Shown in pieces: positions 8,842 to 17,413 of a stretch of 32,999 nucleotides of DNA; position 1 is the first letter of the stretch, and each line of letters starts with the position of its first letter. This DNA is from Planctomycetota bacterium (GTDB taxonomy: Bacteria > Planctomycetota > Planctomycetia > Isosphaerales > Isosphaeraceae). The stretch is taken from the NCBI GenBank assembly GCA_021791715.1, contig JAJYWB010000075.1, positions 1-32,999 on the forward strand, in the 5' to 3' direction. The notes under the pieces were generated by a model that saw only the letters and a program-made list of their open reading frames with translations, was not told the DNA's origin and ran no database searches. The position numbers and the translations under genes are program-made.

Positions 8842-10104
8842 ATGCAAGGACCCGTGGCGATCATTTTGGCGGCCGGTCACGGCAAGCGAATGAAGTCGGA
8901 TAAGGCGAAGGTGCTGCACGAGGTTTGCGGCCGGCCGATGATCCATTACGTGGTCGACGCGGCTTGGGAGGCGGGCGCCAAGTCGATCGTCGTCGTCGTG
9001 GGAGCGGGCGCCGATCAGGTGCGCGCGGCGCTCGCCGACGAGCCCAACGTCGTCTTCGTTGAACAGGAACGACAACTCGGAACGGGTGATGCGGTATTAT
9101 CATGTCGGCGATTGTTAAAGAATTATCAGGGGCCGGCGTGGGTTCTGGTGGGGGACGAGCCGTTGATCCGTCCCGAGCCGCTCGCCGATTTGCTCGCTCG
9201 CCGCGAGAGTGAACATGTTTCGTGTCTTTTGGGAACCGCGGTCGTTCCCGACCCGACGGGTTTCGGCCGAATCCTCCGCGATTCGGCGGGGCGATTTCTG
9301 AGGATCGTCGAACAGCGCGATTGCACTCCCGAGGAGATCGCGATCCGCGAGGTCAATCCGAGCTGCTACGTGTTCGAGCTTCCCGGGCTTTGGGACGCGC
9401 TTGAACGTCTTGATACAAGCAACGCTCAGGGGGAATATTACCTCACCGACGCCCCGGCGCTGTTGCAGGCGATGGGACGCAAGGTGATCGCGATCCCCGT
9501 GCTCGAACCCGACGATATCCTTGGAGTGAACACGCGTAGACATCTGGCTCAGGCGCATGCGATTATGCAAGAGCGGATCGTCGAGCGGCTGTTGAATGAA
9601 GGGGTGAGCGTCGTCGACCCGCGGAATACGTATATCGACGGAAGAGCGACGATCGGCCGCGACACGGTGATTTATCCGTTCAGCGTGATCTCGGGGACGG
9701 TGACGATCGGCGAGCGGTGCCGGATCGGCCCGTTTGCGCACCTGCGCGACGGGACCGAGCTCGGCGACGGAGTGGAGGTCGGGGCGTTCGTCGAGACGAC
9801 GCGCGCCAGGCTCGACGATCACGTGCATGCGCACCATCTCGCTTATCTCGGCGACTCTCACGTCGGATCGGGAACGAATATCGGCGCGGGTACGATCACC
9901 GCGAATTACGACGGCAAGGCCAAACACCAAACCGAGATCGGAGCGAACGCGTTTCTCGGGTCGGGATCGATCCTGATCGCACCGGCGCGGATCGGCGAAG
10001 GCGCGGTCGTGGGCGCGGGAGCGGTCGTCCTCAAAAACACGAGCGTGGAACCGGGAAAAACCGTCGTCGGAGTTCCGGCGCGGTACGTCGACGGGAAGCC
10101 ATAA
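8842..10104 (+). CDS. glmU: GlmU-type UDP-GlcNAc pyrophosphorylase / left-handed beta-helix acyltransferase
   Basis: A 420-residue predicted bifunctional enzyme for the last steps of UDP-N-acetylglucosamine synthesis, which feeds peptidoglycan and LPS. The nucleotidyltransferase motif is LAAGHGKRMKSDKAKVLHEV (9-28). GDEPL carries the metal-binding Asp, and QLGTGDAV and GEYYLTD are conserved. The C-terminal half is a hexapeptide left-handed beta-helix with HLAYLGD, NIGAGTITANYDG and KAKHQT. I chose the ATG at 8842 because AAGGA lies about 11 bases upstream and the protein then begins as GlmU does. An in-frame ATG at 8776 would add 22 residues unlike the family. It is somewhat shorter than E. 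coli GlmU (456). The MKKAR segment of E. coli GlmU is TTRAR here, so the acetyltransferase step may be altered. Confidence 0.9.
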   Translation: MQGPVAIILAAGHGKRMKSDKAKVLHEVCGRPMIHYVVDAAWEAGAKSIVVVVGAGADQVRAALADEPNVVFVEQERQLGTGDAVLSCRRLLKNYQGPAWVLVGDEPLIRPEPLADLLARRESEHVSCLLGTAVVPDPTGFGRILRDSAGRFLRIVEQRDCTPEEIAIREVNPSCYVFELPGLWDALERLDTSNAQGEYYLTDAPALLQAMGRKVIAIPVLEPDDILGVNTRRHLAQAHAIMQERIVERLLNEGVSVVDPRNTYIDGRATIGRDTVIYPFSVISGTVTIGERCRIGPFAHLRDGTELGDGVEVGAFVETTRARLDDHVHAHHLAYLGDSHVGSGTNIGAGTITANYDGKAKHQTEIGANAFLGSGSILIAPARIGEGAVVGAGAVVLKNTSVEPGKTVVGVPARYVDGKP

Positions 10105-10199
10105 TATGTTCAGCGGCATGAGTCGGTTCTTTCGTTCAATTTAACAAACAGGTTCGGGTGATTTCGAATTCGGATTCATCAAAACAAAACTTGTTGATA

Positions 10200-10404
10200 T
10201 CTAAACAGGTTATTCAATATGTCTCCTGATTGATTACGAAGGCGGTTTTTCAGAACGTCTCTTCAGTTGCTTGCGAAGACGATTTTTCATAACGTCTCTT
10301 CAGTTGATTCCGAAAGAGGTTTTTCAGAACGTCTCTTCAGTTGATTCCGAAAGAGGTTTTTCAGAACGTTTCTTGATTGATCGCGAAGGCGGACTCATCA
10401 ATAC
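10200..10404. repeat. 37-bp tandem repeat in a convergent spacer
   Basis: Units begin with CGAAGGCGG, CGAAGACGA or CGAAAGAGG at 10237, 10274, 10311, 10348 and 10384, a period of 37 (last step 36). They share the core TTTTTCAGAACGTCTCTTCA. A degenerate unit precedes them from 10200. The segment CGGATTCATCAAAACAAAA near 10170 resembles CGGACTCATCAATACAAAA at about 10390, so the array is flanked by related sequence. The spacer from 10105 to 10498 holds no gene. Confidence 0.85.
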
Positions 10405-10425
10405 AAAATAATATATCGAGAAAAG

Positions 10426-10466
10426 ATCAATTACTTAAAAAGGAACTTGTTGTTTATCGGGGCCGA
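10426..10466 (-). repeat. Duplicated 3' end of the FGE-fold gene
   Basis: The 41 bp at 10426-10466 match 10490-10530 at 37 positions. The second copy spans the stop codon and the last codons (GPGNQQVPF) of the gene ending at 10499. The first copy is a detached duplicate 64 bp downstream, in the same orientation, and also contains a TAA in the corresponding place. Confidence 0.85.
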
Positions 10467-10498
10467 ATAGATCAATGTTATAATGAAAAATCAGTTTC

Positions 10499-12472
10499 TT
10501 AAAAAGGAACTTGTTGGTTACCGGGGCCGATCTGCGGGGTGAAGCCCTCGGGTTGTCCGGGGCCCGGAGGAGGCGTCGAGCCGAACGTCGATCCGCGTGC
10601 CGGCGTTAAAACGCACCGGAAGCCGAGATAAGGAATTCGCGAATCCTCTTTGATTCCCGCGCGCCAGGAAGCGTCGTACGTTTTCGAACCCCCTTTGACG
10701 GTTCGCTCGCGATCGCGCGACCGCCGCGCTCCCGTCGGATTAACGAGAAGTTTTCCTCTTGTTTGTTGATACAATTTGGAGTCGAACCAATCGTCGGTCC
10801 ACTCCCACGCGTTCCCCGCGAGGTCGAACACGCCGTAAGGCGAAAGATCGGTCGCGAACGACATCACGGGGTCGATTTGCCTGGGGGCGCGCGGGCGTCG
10901 CCAATCGGGAGGGGAATCTCCCCAGGGGTGGGGGCGACCGTCGGTCGTGCGGGCCGCGAATTCCCATTGAGCCTCGGTCGGCAGCCGCTTCCCCGCCCAC
11001 GCGGCGTAAGCTCGGGCCTCGGCGGCGGTCACGCCGACGATCGGCGCGTCGTTATTGAAAGCCGCGCCCTCGGGTAACGTATATTGAGATTCTCCTTTTC
11101 GATCCATATCGGCCAAAAAACGTTTGTATTGTTTAACGGTAACCTCATGTTGATCGATATAATACGGGTCGAGCCGAACCTTCCGCACGGGGCGCTCCTC
11201 GGGAGGTCCGTCGTCGCGCCCCATCGAGAACACTCCTCCGGGAATGAGCATCATCGAGGCGCCGTCTCTGAGCGAGACGATCTCGATCGGCAGGCCCGAT
11301 TCGTGCACGCCGACCTCGTCGCGCCTGCGAAAACCGGCGGGGAGGGGGATCGGATCGACGTCCGCCGTCGGGAGCCGTAAACCCGTTTCTCGCCTCGGCT
11401 CGGCGTCGGGAGCGGGCGCCGCGACCCGCGCCTTGCGGAACTTCGGCGTCACTTTGGCGGTTTTGATCGAGCCTCGATCGCTCGCGGGCGCATCGCTCGT
11501 GGGATCGGCGACGATCGCGGGGGGATGATCGCTCTTCGCCGAGTCGTCGTCGATCGGACGTTCGACGGGTAACGCCGCGCCCCGCGTCTCGGTGTCCGCC
11601 GAGACGATCGGACCCTTGAAGAACATCGGCAAGCCCTGTTCGCGCCGTTCGAGCGCTTTCGACGCGTCGGCCGCGGCCGACGTGTCGGGATACGATTTGA
11701 CGATCTTCTCCAAAAGCGAAATCGCCTCGTCCTCCTTCCCCCTGGCGAAAACCTCCTCCGCATGTGCGTACATGCTTTTCGCTTCAATATTCAGTCGCTT
11801 TTTATCGGCGACGATTTCGGCGATCGACCGTCCCGTGTCGGTTTTAGAGGCGACCGAGGGTTTGGGATCGTCGGGGCTCGCGGCCTTGACGATGATCAAA
11901 ATCAACAGCGCCAGAACGGCGAGCAGGCCGCTTCCGACCGCGATGCGGAGATACCTTCTCCCCTCGACGGTCTCGATCATCGGCGTCGCCTCGATCGGCT
12001 TCTTGTCGCCGTCGATCGCCGGGTCGCCCGCGTTGAGCGACTTCGATTTCTTCTTCGAGATCGAAGGCTTTTCCGCCTCGATCCGATCGACATCCTTCGC
12101 TTTGGCGGTCGAAGTCGATTTAACCCCCGCCGATTCGACGTTTTCCGAAAGATTTGTCGGTTCGTTATAAGTAATTCTTGGTAAATATTTGGGCGGACCC
12201 GGAGGTCGTTTGGGCCGAGGTTCGTCCGGTTCGGCTTCGTCGTCTTCGCTCGCGAGCGAAGCCGGAGGGGCGACGGTCGACTCGATCCGACCCGGCGCGG
12301 TATTCGGCTCGAGTTCGTCGGCGAGCTTGAACTCGCTTTCCGAATCGGCCGAAGGATCGTCGGTCATGTCGTTCGCGGGAGTCGACGATTGCGCGGGGTT
12401 TCGGCGCACGCTCGGCGCGGGAACGGGATCGGGATCGAGCTCGATTTCATCAAAATCGGTATGTTCGCTCAT
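10499..12472 (-). CDS. Membrane-anchored FGE-sulfatase-fold (SUMF1-like) protein with TPR-like segment
   Basis: A 657-residue protein. Residues 1-165 are acidic, Pro-rich and probably cytoplasmic. A transmembrane helix spans about 176-198. Residues 225-280 (AKSMYAHAEEVFARGKEDEA, then LLEKIVKSYPDTSAAA) form a TPR-like helical pair. The FGE-sulfatase/C-type-lectin fold covers about 395-630 with MMLIPGGVFSMG, EVTVKQYKRFL, KRLPTEAQWEFAAR, GVFDLAGNAWEWTDDW and LGFRCV. The paired catalytic cysteines of true formylglycine-generating enzymes are absent in the VKGGSKTYDASWR segment, so formylglycine formation is unlikely and a binding role is more probable. I chose the ATG at 12472; a start at 12658 would add 62 basic residues encoded by the tandem-repeat region and looks artificial. 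Confidence 0.85.
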   Translation of the reverse strand: MSEHTDFDEIELDPDPVPAPSVRRNPAQSSTPANDMTDDPSADSESEFKLADELEPNTAPGRIESTVAPPASLASEDDEAEPDEPRPKRPPGPPKYLPRITYNEPTNLSENVESAGVKSTSTAKAKDVDRIEAEKPSISKKKSKSLNAGDPAIDGDKKPIEATPMIETVEGRRYLRIAVGSGLLAVLALLILIIVKAASPDDPKPSVASKTDTGRSIAEIVADKKRLNIEAKSMYAHAEEVFARGKEDEAISLLEKIVKSYPDTSAAADASKALERREQGLPMFFKGPIVSADTETRGAALPVERPIDDDSAKSDHPPAIVADPTSDAPASDRGSIKTAKVTPKFRKARVAAPAPDAEPRRETGLRLPTADVDPIPLPAGFRRRDEVGVHESGLPIEIVSLRDGASMMLIPGGVFSMGRDDGPPEERPVRKVRLDPYYIDQHEVTVKQYKRFLADMDRKGESQYTLPEGAAFNNDAPIVGVTAAEARAYAAWAGKRLPTEAQWEFAARTTDGRPHPWGDSPPDWRRPRAPRQIDPVMSFATDLSPYGVFDLAGNAWEWTDDWFDSKLYQQTRGKLLVNPTGARRSRDRERTVKGGSKTYDASWRAGIKEDSRIPYLGFRCVLTPARGSTFGSTPPPGPGQPEGFTPQIGPGNQQVPF

Positions 12473-12607
12473 GTGATCACCCGACGTTATAATTAGAGGA
12501 TTTGGTCGAATCAAATTTCCCGCGGCGGTTCGTGGAATTCGCTTTTTGAAAGTAACCGGGAGGGATCGGCCGACGAACTTGCGAGATCGGACGAACTCGT
12601 TCAACCT

Positions 12608-12710
12608 GGCCGATCGGCGAGCCCTCGCCGACTCGAATGAAATCAACGGATCGACCAAGCCGGCCTATCGGCGAACCCTCGCCGACTCGAATGAAATCAA
12701 TGGATCGACC
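12608..12710. repeat. 54-bp tandem duplication upstream of the FGE-fold gene
   Basis: Two units, 12608-12661 and 12662-12710 (second slightly short), share CTCGCCGACTCGAATGAAAT and differ at only a few positions. Each contains a small hairpin, GGCGA-(G/A)CCC-TCGCC. The pair lies 136 bp or more upstream of the start at 12472, where a promoter would be expected. The rest of 12473-12852 shows no gene. Confidence 0.85.
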
Positions 12711-12852
12711 CGATGCCTTCCGACAATTCATTATGAATGTTAGGTCAAGCGAACCCTCCTTATCCCTGGAAAAGATTGAAAGTTGCCGCGTTTGATCGAA
12801 GTAAGTCGAGCCGTACGGAATCGGATCGAAGATCGAGCGGATCGAGCGATCG

Positions 12853-14376
12853 TTATTTCGCAGCGACCAAATCGGCGACGAGCTTGGGGGCGATCGGCGT
12901 TCCCAGGCCGGTGACGAGATTATAACCCGAGCCCGCGGAATACGTTCCGTTCGAGCCGTAAAGCACCGGAGAGAAATCCCCGGAGAACGCGTAAAGATCG
13001 GGAAGCGTTTGGGTGGCGCCGTCGAGCGATCCCTTACCGAGAAGCGCGCGCCCCTGATCGGCGATCGCGATCAGCCCGGACCACTGGGGAGGGCCGAGGC
13101 TCGTCCCGCCGGCTCGCGTCCAGCCGCCGTCGGCGATCGAGAACACGTCGATACCGGGAGACGGATCGCCGTAAATCGATACGTCGGGGGTCGCACGTCG
13201 ACCGATCGCCTGATCATAACGAATGAGCGAGTTTAACAAAAGCTGATTCGAACTCGCTCCTCGCTTAAACTGATAAAAATCCGAAGGCGTGACGAAATTT
13301 TGTTGGAACGCGGGGCGCGGCTCGAACCGACTGACGCCGCCTCCCGATCCGCTCCACGCTGTTTCGTAAACGCCGCTCGGCGTGCCGACGATCGACGTTC
13401 CCCCCACTCCGACGACGTTCGGCGACGACGCGGGCCAGCTCGCTCCGCCGCGGCCTCCGCCGTCTCCCGAAGACGCCAAAAACGTGATTCCAGTATGCCC
13501 CGCGGGGGTTTGGAATTCGCCGTCGTAAGCGGTTTGACCGGCGAATTCGCCCCCTCCCCAGCTCATCGAAACCGCGACGACCCCCGGAACGGCTCGCGCA
13601 ACGTTCACCCCCGCGAGCAACGAAGCCGTCTGGAGCGAATTCGTTTCCACGAGCACGATGTTCGCCCCGGGCGCCGCGGCGTGCGCCGTCTCGACGTCGA
13701 CCGCGATCTCGAGCCGCGCCGTCGAACTCCCCGTCCGCGGCGGCGTCGAACCCCCGTTCTGATTCAGAATCGTTAAACTTAGAGGCGCAGGCAATCCAAA
13801 CGCCTGATCATAAATTTGTAACTCAATTCCGATGTTGGGATCGGCGCCGCCGTCGACGATCGCGATCGTCTCTCCCGCTCCCGTGCCCGCGACGCTTCCT
13901 CCGTCGCTCGTTTGTAAGGCGATCTGATTGAACCCGTACCGATCGAGAATCACCTGAGGCGTGAAGCCGCCGAACGGCGCAGCGGCGATCGCCGCGATCC
14001 GATCCGCTCGCGTCGATTTGGCAAGAGAAGAATTCGCATGTGTTGAAAGAGCCGCGTTCCGCTCCAGGTTCGTCGATTTCAATTTCGACGCGTTCGCGAG
14101 AGGATCGCTTGAGAGGCCGCGAGCGAACTCGGCGATCATCGCCTCGCGGCGTACAAGATCCGAACGGATCGCCGAGCTACGAGGAGCGACGGGCGCGATC
14201 GACGACGATATAGGAAGCGCGACCGTCGATAAAAGCTCGATCCGATCGAGCGCGTCGAACTCGGGAGCGAATCGCGATGCGATCGGTTTTCTCAGACGAT
14301 GGTTGCGGCGGCGCGAAAGCCGCGATCGTATCTTTGAGATCAACGAGAAGCACGTCGAAGCCAAGTGATTGTACAT
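12853..14376 (-). CDS. S53-family (sedolisin-like) serine-carboxyl peptidase, secreted
   Basis: A 507-residue predicted protease of the sedolisin/kumamolisin type. The basic N-terminus followed by FDALDRIELLS (40-50) is a LEPR-XLL-like planctomycete extracellular motif. The catalytic set is present: E223 and D227 in LEIAVDVETAHAAAPGA, oxyanion D305 in ASSGDGGG, and S426 in AGGTSLGPPQWSGLIA. The C-terminal YNLVTGLGTP (485-494) matches the calcium-binding end of the family. Only about 130 residues precede the catalytic domain, less than the usual prodomain of roughly 180-200, so activation may differ. It lies 119 bp downstream of the glycosyltransferase gene on the same strand. Activity outside the cell or in the periplasm is inferred. 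Confidence 0.88.
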   Translation of the reverse strand: MYNHLASTCFSLISKIRSRLSRRRNHRLRKPIASRFAPEFDALDRIELLSTVALPISSSIAPVAPRSSAIRSDLVRREAMIAEFARGLSSDPLANASKLKSTNLERNAALSTHANSSLAKSTRADRIAAIAAAPFGGFTPQVILDRYGFNQIALQTSDGGSVAGTGAGETIAIVDGGADPNIGIELQIYDQAFGLPAPLSLTILNQNGGSTPPRTGSSTARLEIAVDVETAHAAAPGANIVLVETNSLQTASLLAGVNVARAVPGVVAVSMSWGGGEFAGQTAYDGEFQTPAGHTGITFLASSGDGGGRGGASWPASSPNVVGVGGTSIVGTPSGVYETAWSGSGGGVSRFEPRPAFQQNFVTPSDFYQFKRGASSNQLLLNSLIRYDQAIGRRATPDVSIYGDPSPGIDVFSIADGGWTRAGGTSLGPPQWSGLIAIADQGRALLGKGSLDGATQTLPDLYAFSGDFSPVLYGSNGTYSAGSGYNLVTGLGTPIAPKLVADLVAAK

Positions 14377-14495
14377 GGATGTGTAACCGGTTGATTTTAG
14401 GTGAAAGCGAAGAATCGCTCCAATTATGGAACAAGTACCCGGCCGAGCAAGAAGATTCGCTCGGCGTCGAGAGCCCGCTTCTCGTCGATTTCGGA

Positions 14496-16433
14496 TTATT
14501 CGGTTTTATCGACCGCGACGACGGTTTCAAACGGCCGGTCGACCTCCCAAAGTTCGAGCGCGCCGATCTTGCGGACGCTCCGCACGCGATCGGGATGTTC
14601 GGTTTGTAAACGGCGAAGATGAGCCTCGAATCCGTCGCCGGGATACCACGCGTGCGCATGATCGATCACGCAATAGACCGGGCGTCCCGTTCCGAACCGA
14701 GCTCGATAGCGATCGCGGAGCCGCGGCCATCCGGGATGATATTCATAACCGCCGATTCGTCCCGACGTCAAATCGGGGGTTAAAAGCGCGACATGATGCG
14801 ACGCGACGATTCCGCGCACTCCCATCCGATCGAGCTCGGCGATCAGCGGACGCAGCGGCGATTCGCGATCGACCCCCCGCGCGATCGCGAGCTGCGCGAA
14901 CCCCCACGCCCCCACGATCACCGCGAGATAAACCGGACCGACTCGCCCCGGGGCGCTCCGAACGCCGCGAGCGATCAACCCTGGAAAGAATATCCATATC
15001 GGAATAAGATACCGCATGGACGTGCCGTTGGCGCTCACCGCCTGAAACAGAAACATCAAGATCGCGACGGCCGTGCCGACGAGCGCGAGAGCCGTCGGCG
15101 TCTCGGTTTCGTCGCCCGTTAAACGGATCAGAGCGCGTATTTCCAATCGATCCCGCACCGCGGCCAGGGCGATCAACACGAGCGAGGCGATCACCACGAT
15201 CGGGCTGATGAAATTGAGAACCCAGAGGTTCGAAGTTCCCATTTTCGCCTCGAATTCGTTTTCGTAGCCGACGAGCGAGTAGATTCCCCGGGCGGCGTCG
15301 GCGCCGATCAATCCCCCCGTCGCGCGCAGGCCGTCGTGGATCGTGACCGATAAATCCGAGGGGGATCGAATCCAGATCGGAACCGATCGCTCGAGCCGCG
15401 CGTAACCCGACGCGACCCGCGCCGAATCGACCGCGATCGGTGCGAATCCGACGATCAAACCCAGGCAAAAGACCGAGTCTTGAACGATCGACCGATACGC
15501 CCTCCCGCCGAACCCCGTAAACCACGCCCCCGCTCCCACAAACAAAGCGATTCCAGCCGCGGCTAACGGCTTTGCAAGTGAACTTTTAATAATATTATTA
15601 AAAAATACATATTGGATTGTGTGGCCGACGCGATCTTGTTCGACATGGCAGCAGAACGAAAGGATCGCGATCGAAGCGGCGGCGAGCGCGACCCAGCCGA
15701 CCGGGGCGAACGGGCCGCTCGTCCACGAAAGCGACCTTCGCCGGATCGTTCTAAGTTCTTGACCGTGGCGGCGAAACGTCCAGTCGATCGCGAGCGTTAC
15801 GTGAACGATCAGGGCGATCGGATTGAGATAATAACCGACGCTCAGGAGTGCGCCCCAGCCGAAGCGACGAGCCGGCGATAACTGCCGTTCGCGAGGAAGC
15901 ACGACGGCTCGATATGCGATCAAAACGAGCGTTCCCCAGGCGAGGATAACGGTGTACCCGCCTCGCGAAGCGACGCTCCAAACCGCGAGCATCGGCGAGC
16001 CGACCGTCGCGACGAGCGCGGCGACGTGCCCCGTCGTCCGATCGCGGAAGAGCCGCCACAGGGCGTATTGAGCCGCGACGAAGAGCGCGAAATAGAAGGT
16101 TGGAGCGAGCGCGACGGTCCACGGCGAATGGCCGAGGAATTTGACGAAGATCGCCGCGGTATACGCCTCGAGCGCTCCCATGTAGCGTTGACCGTCGAAG
16201 AAGATCGGCAGCCGTTCGCCCTTTGAGATATCGAGCGCCATCAACCCCACGACGGCCTGATCGTGATCGAGGAGGCCCTCGATTTTGGCCAGAATCGGCG
16301 ATCGGAGGAGCGGAGCGATGACGAACCAGACGATCGCGGCGATCGTGTCGTAAGCCGTCCAGGCTTTGGTTTCGGGGCGAGACGAGGCGTTTGTGCGATC
16401 GGTCGCCGCGGCGACGGGTAATGCGAAACTCAT
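14496..16433 (-). CDS. GT-C type polytopic membrane glycosyltransferase
   Basis: A 645-residue protein with about eleven hydrophobic helices. The first extracytoplasmic loop carries LLDHDQAVVGLMALDI (54-69) followed by LPIFFDGQRYMGALEAYTAA (75-94). This resembles the acidic catalytic loop of dolichyl/polyprenyl-phosphate-dependent GT-C enzymes such as the ArnT/PMT group. A soluble C-terminal tail of roughly 130 residues (from RGVDRESPLRPL) follows the last helix. It would transfer a sugar from a lipid carrier on the outer face of the inner membrane; donor and acceptor are unknown. It sits between genes for LEPR-XLL proteins, so glycosylation of exported protein or glycan is possible but not shown. 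Confidence 0.75.
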   Translation of the reverse strand: MSFALPVAAATDRTNASSRPETKAWTAYDTIAAIVWFVIAPLLRSPILAKIEGLLDHDQAVVGLMALDISKGERLPIFFDGQRYMGALEAYTAAIFVKFLGHSPWTVALAPTFYFALFVAAQYALWRLFRDRTTGHVAALVATVGSPMLAVWSVASRGGYTVILAWGTLVLIAYRAVVLPRERQLSPARRFGWGALLSVGYYLNPIALIVHVTLAIDWTFRRHGQELRTIRRRSLSWTSGPFAPVGWVALAAASIAILSFCCHVEQDRVGHTIQYVFFNNIIKSSLAKPLAAAGIALFVGAGAWFTGFGGRAYRSIVQDSVFCLGLIVGFAPIAVDSARVASGYARLERSVPIWIRSPSDLSVTIHDGLRATGGLIGADAARGIYSLVGYENEFEAKMGTSNLWVLNFISPIVVIASLVLIALAAVRDRLEIRALIRLTGDETETPTALALVGTAVAILMFLFQAVSANGTSMRYLIPIWIFFPGLIARGVRSAPGRVGPVYLAVIVGAWGFAQLAIARGVDRESPLRPLIAELDRMGVRGIVASHHVALLTPDLTSGRIGGYEYHPGWPRLRDRYRARFGTGRPVYCVIDHAHAWYPGDGFEAHLRRLQTEHPDRVRSVRKIGALELWEVDRPFETVVAVDKTE

Positions 16434-16472
16434 GATGAATTCTCGTGTGGCGAACGCGGAGATCGTTATCGA

Positions 16473-16512
16473 TCAAGAATCGCTCGGCGCGCCCGCCGGG
16501 CGCGATTCTTGA
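16473..16512. terminator. Strong nested hairpin between paralogue and glycosyltransferase genes
   Basis: Outer stem TCAAGAAT / ATTCTTGA (16473-16480 with 16505-16512) encloses inner stem CGCGCCC-GCC-GGGCGCG (16488-16504). On the minus strand it lies 76 bp after the stop of the 16589-17407 gene and 39 bp before the start of the glycosyltransferase. There is no T-run, so it could be a terminator, an attenuator or an mRNA-end stabiliser. Confidence 0.55.
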
Positions 16513-16588
16513 CGATCCAGTTTAGGACACGTTTCGGCTGTCGATTCGTATGAATAAATGGATCAGAATATTATTCATGTAATTAGGG

Positions 16589-17407
16589 TTAATGTGACGC
16601 CGGAGAGCCGAGCGTTCCGAACACTCCGCTCGTATTAATCAACCCTTGCAAAACGATCGCGACCCTTCCTCCGCCTGTCGCTCGTTGACGAAGCGGCCCT
16701 CCCGGCATGTAGTGGATGTCGATCGTTCCCGCCCCCGTTCCATTTCCGACGGTCGGAGGGCCTTCGTTGGGGAAATAAACGCCCGAGCTAGCGGTGTCGG
16801 ACGTCCATGTGAAATGCGTGGGCAAACCGTGGAACAGGTAATTGGGGTCGCCGACCAAGTCGAGTTCTTCTAGAGAATTTGTGGTGTCTTCATTTTTAGG
16901 ATGAACGGTCATCAGCCCGGTGATCGTCCCCTGCGAAAGATCCTTGGGGAAGAATGTCGACATCAGCGACCAAACATGAAAGGATTGGTTCGACATACCT
17001 TGAGATTTAAAAGAAATCTGGAATGATTGATCGTTAAATCGAGGAGGGCCGACGATATATTCTCCCGTTAATTTCACGACGAACGTTTGGCGAACGACCT
17101 CATGGGGAGTCGGCTGGGGAGTATCAGGAGGATAAAGCGTATTGAGCGCGTATTGGATCGCCGTGGCGAACGGCGTGATCCCATGAGGACCGACTTGCAT
17201 TGAAGTAACGTTCTGATGAACTTGAGACGCGATCGCGGACTGAGCCGCGGCGTGTGAAAACGCCGCCTGCGTGAGTTCGGGCGTTCGGTTGATCGAAGCG
17301 AACAAAGCCGCGTATGACAATAACTCGCGCGATTCAAACGACTCGACCGATGGCCGAAAGCGCCTGGATTCGCCCCGATCTCGATAATTGGATTTTATAT
17401 GGATCAT
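16589..17407 (-). CDS. LEPR-XLL-type secreted protein, paralogue A
   Basis: A 272-residue protein of unknown function. The N-terminus is basic and then carries FESRELLSYAALFA (24-37), a LEPR-XLL-like extracellular motif of planctomycetes. Residues from about 95 form a probable beta-rich domain shared with the next two genes: HEVVRQTFVVK, YIVGPPRF, GMSNQSF, HPKNEDT, GLPTHFTWTSDTASSG and GGPLRQRATGGGRV. It ends with a short tail closing in SH. Only 6 bp separate it from the upstream paralogue B, so they are probably co-transcribed. No catalytic motif is recognisable; an extracellular structural or binding role is a guess. Confidence 0.8.
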   Translation of the reverse strand: MIHIKSNYRDRGESRRFRPSVESFESRELLSYAALFASINRTPELTQAAFSHAAAQSAIASQVHQNVTSMQVGPHGITPFATAIQYALNTLYPPDTPQPTPHEVVRQTFVVKLTGEYIVGPPRFNDQSFQISFKSQGMSNQSFHVWSLMSTFFPKDLSQGTITGLMTVHPKNEDTTNSLEELDLVGDPNYLFHGLPTHFTWTSDTASSGVYFPNEGPPTVGNGTGAGTIDIHYMPGGPLRQRATGGGRVAIVLQGLINTSGVFGTLGSPASH

Positions 17408-17413
17408 AATGAT

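Noticed and set aside
9115..10119. Long minus-strand frame opposite glmU, and similar ones opposite the MFS gene (23166-24131) and, on the plus strand, opposite the kinase gene (28582-29586)
   Set aside because: All lie over genes identified by clear motifs; such frames arise from the base composition and codon bias.
10499..12472. Active formylglycine-generating enzyme for sulfatases
   Set aside because: The paired catalytic cysteines are missing and no sulfatase gene is in the window.
12473..12658. N-terminal extension of the FGE-fold protein from an ATG at 12658
   Set aside because: The extra 62 residues come from the tandem-repeat region and are basic, unlike the acidic start MSEHTDFDEIELDPD.
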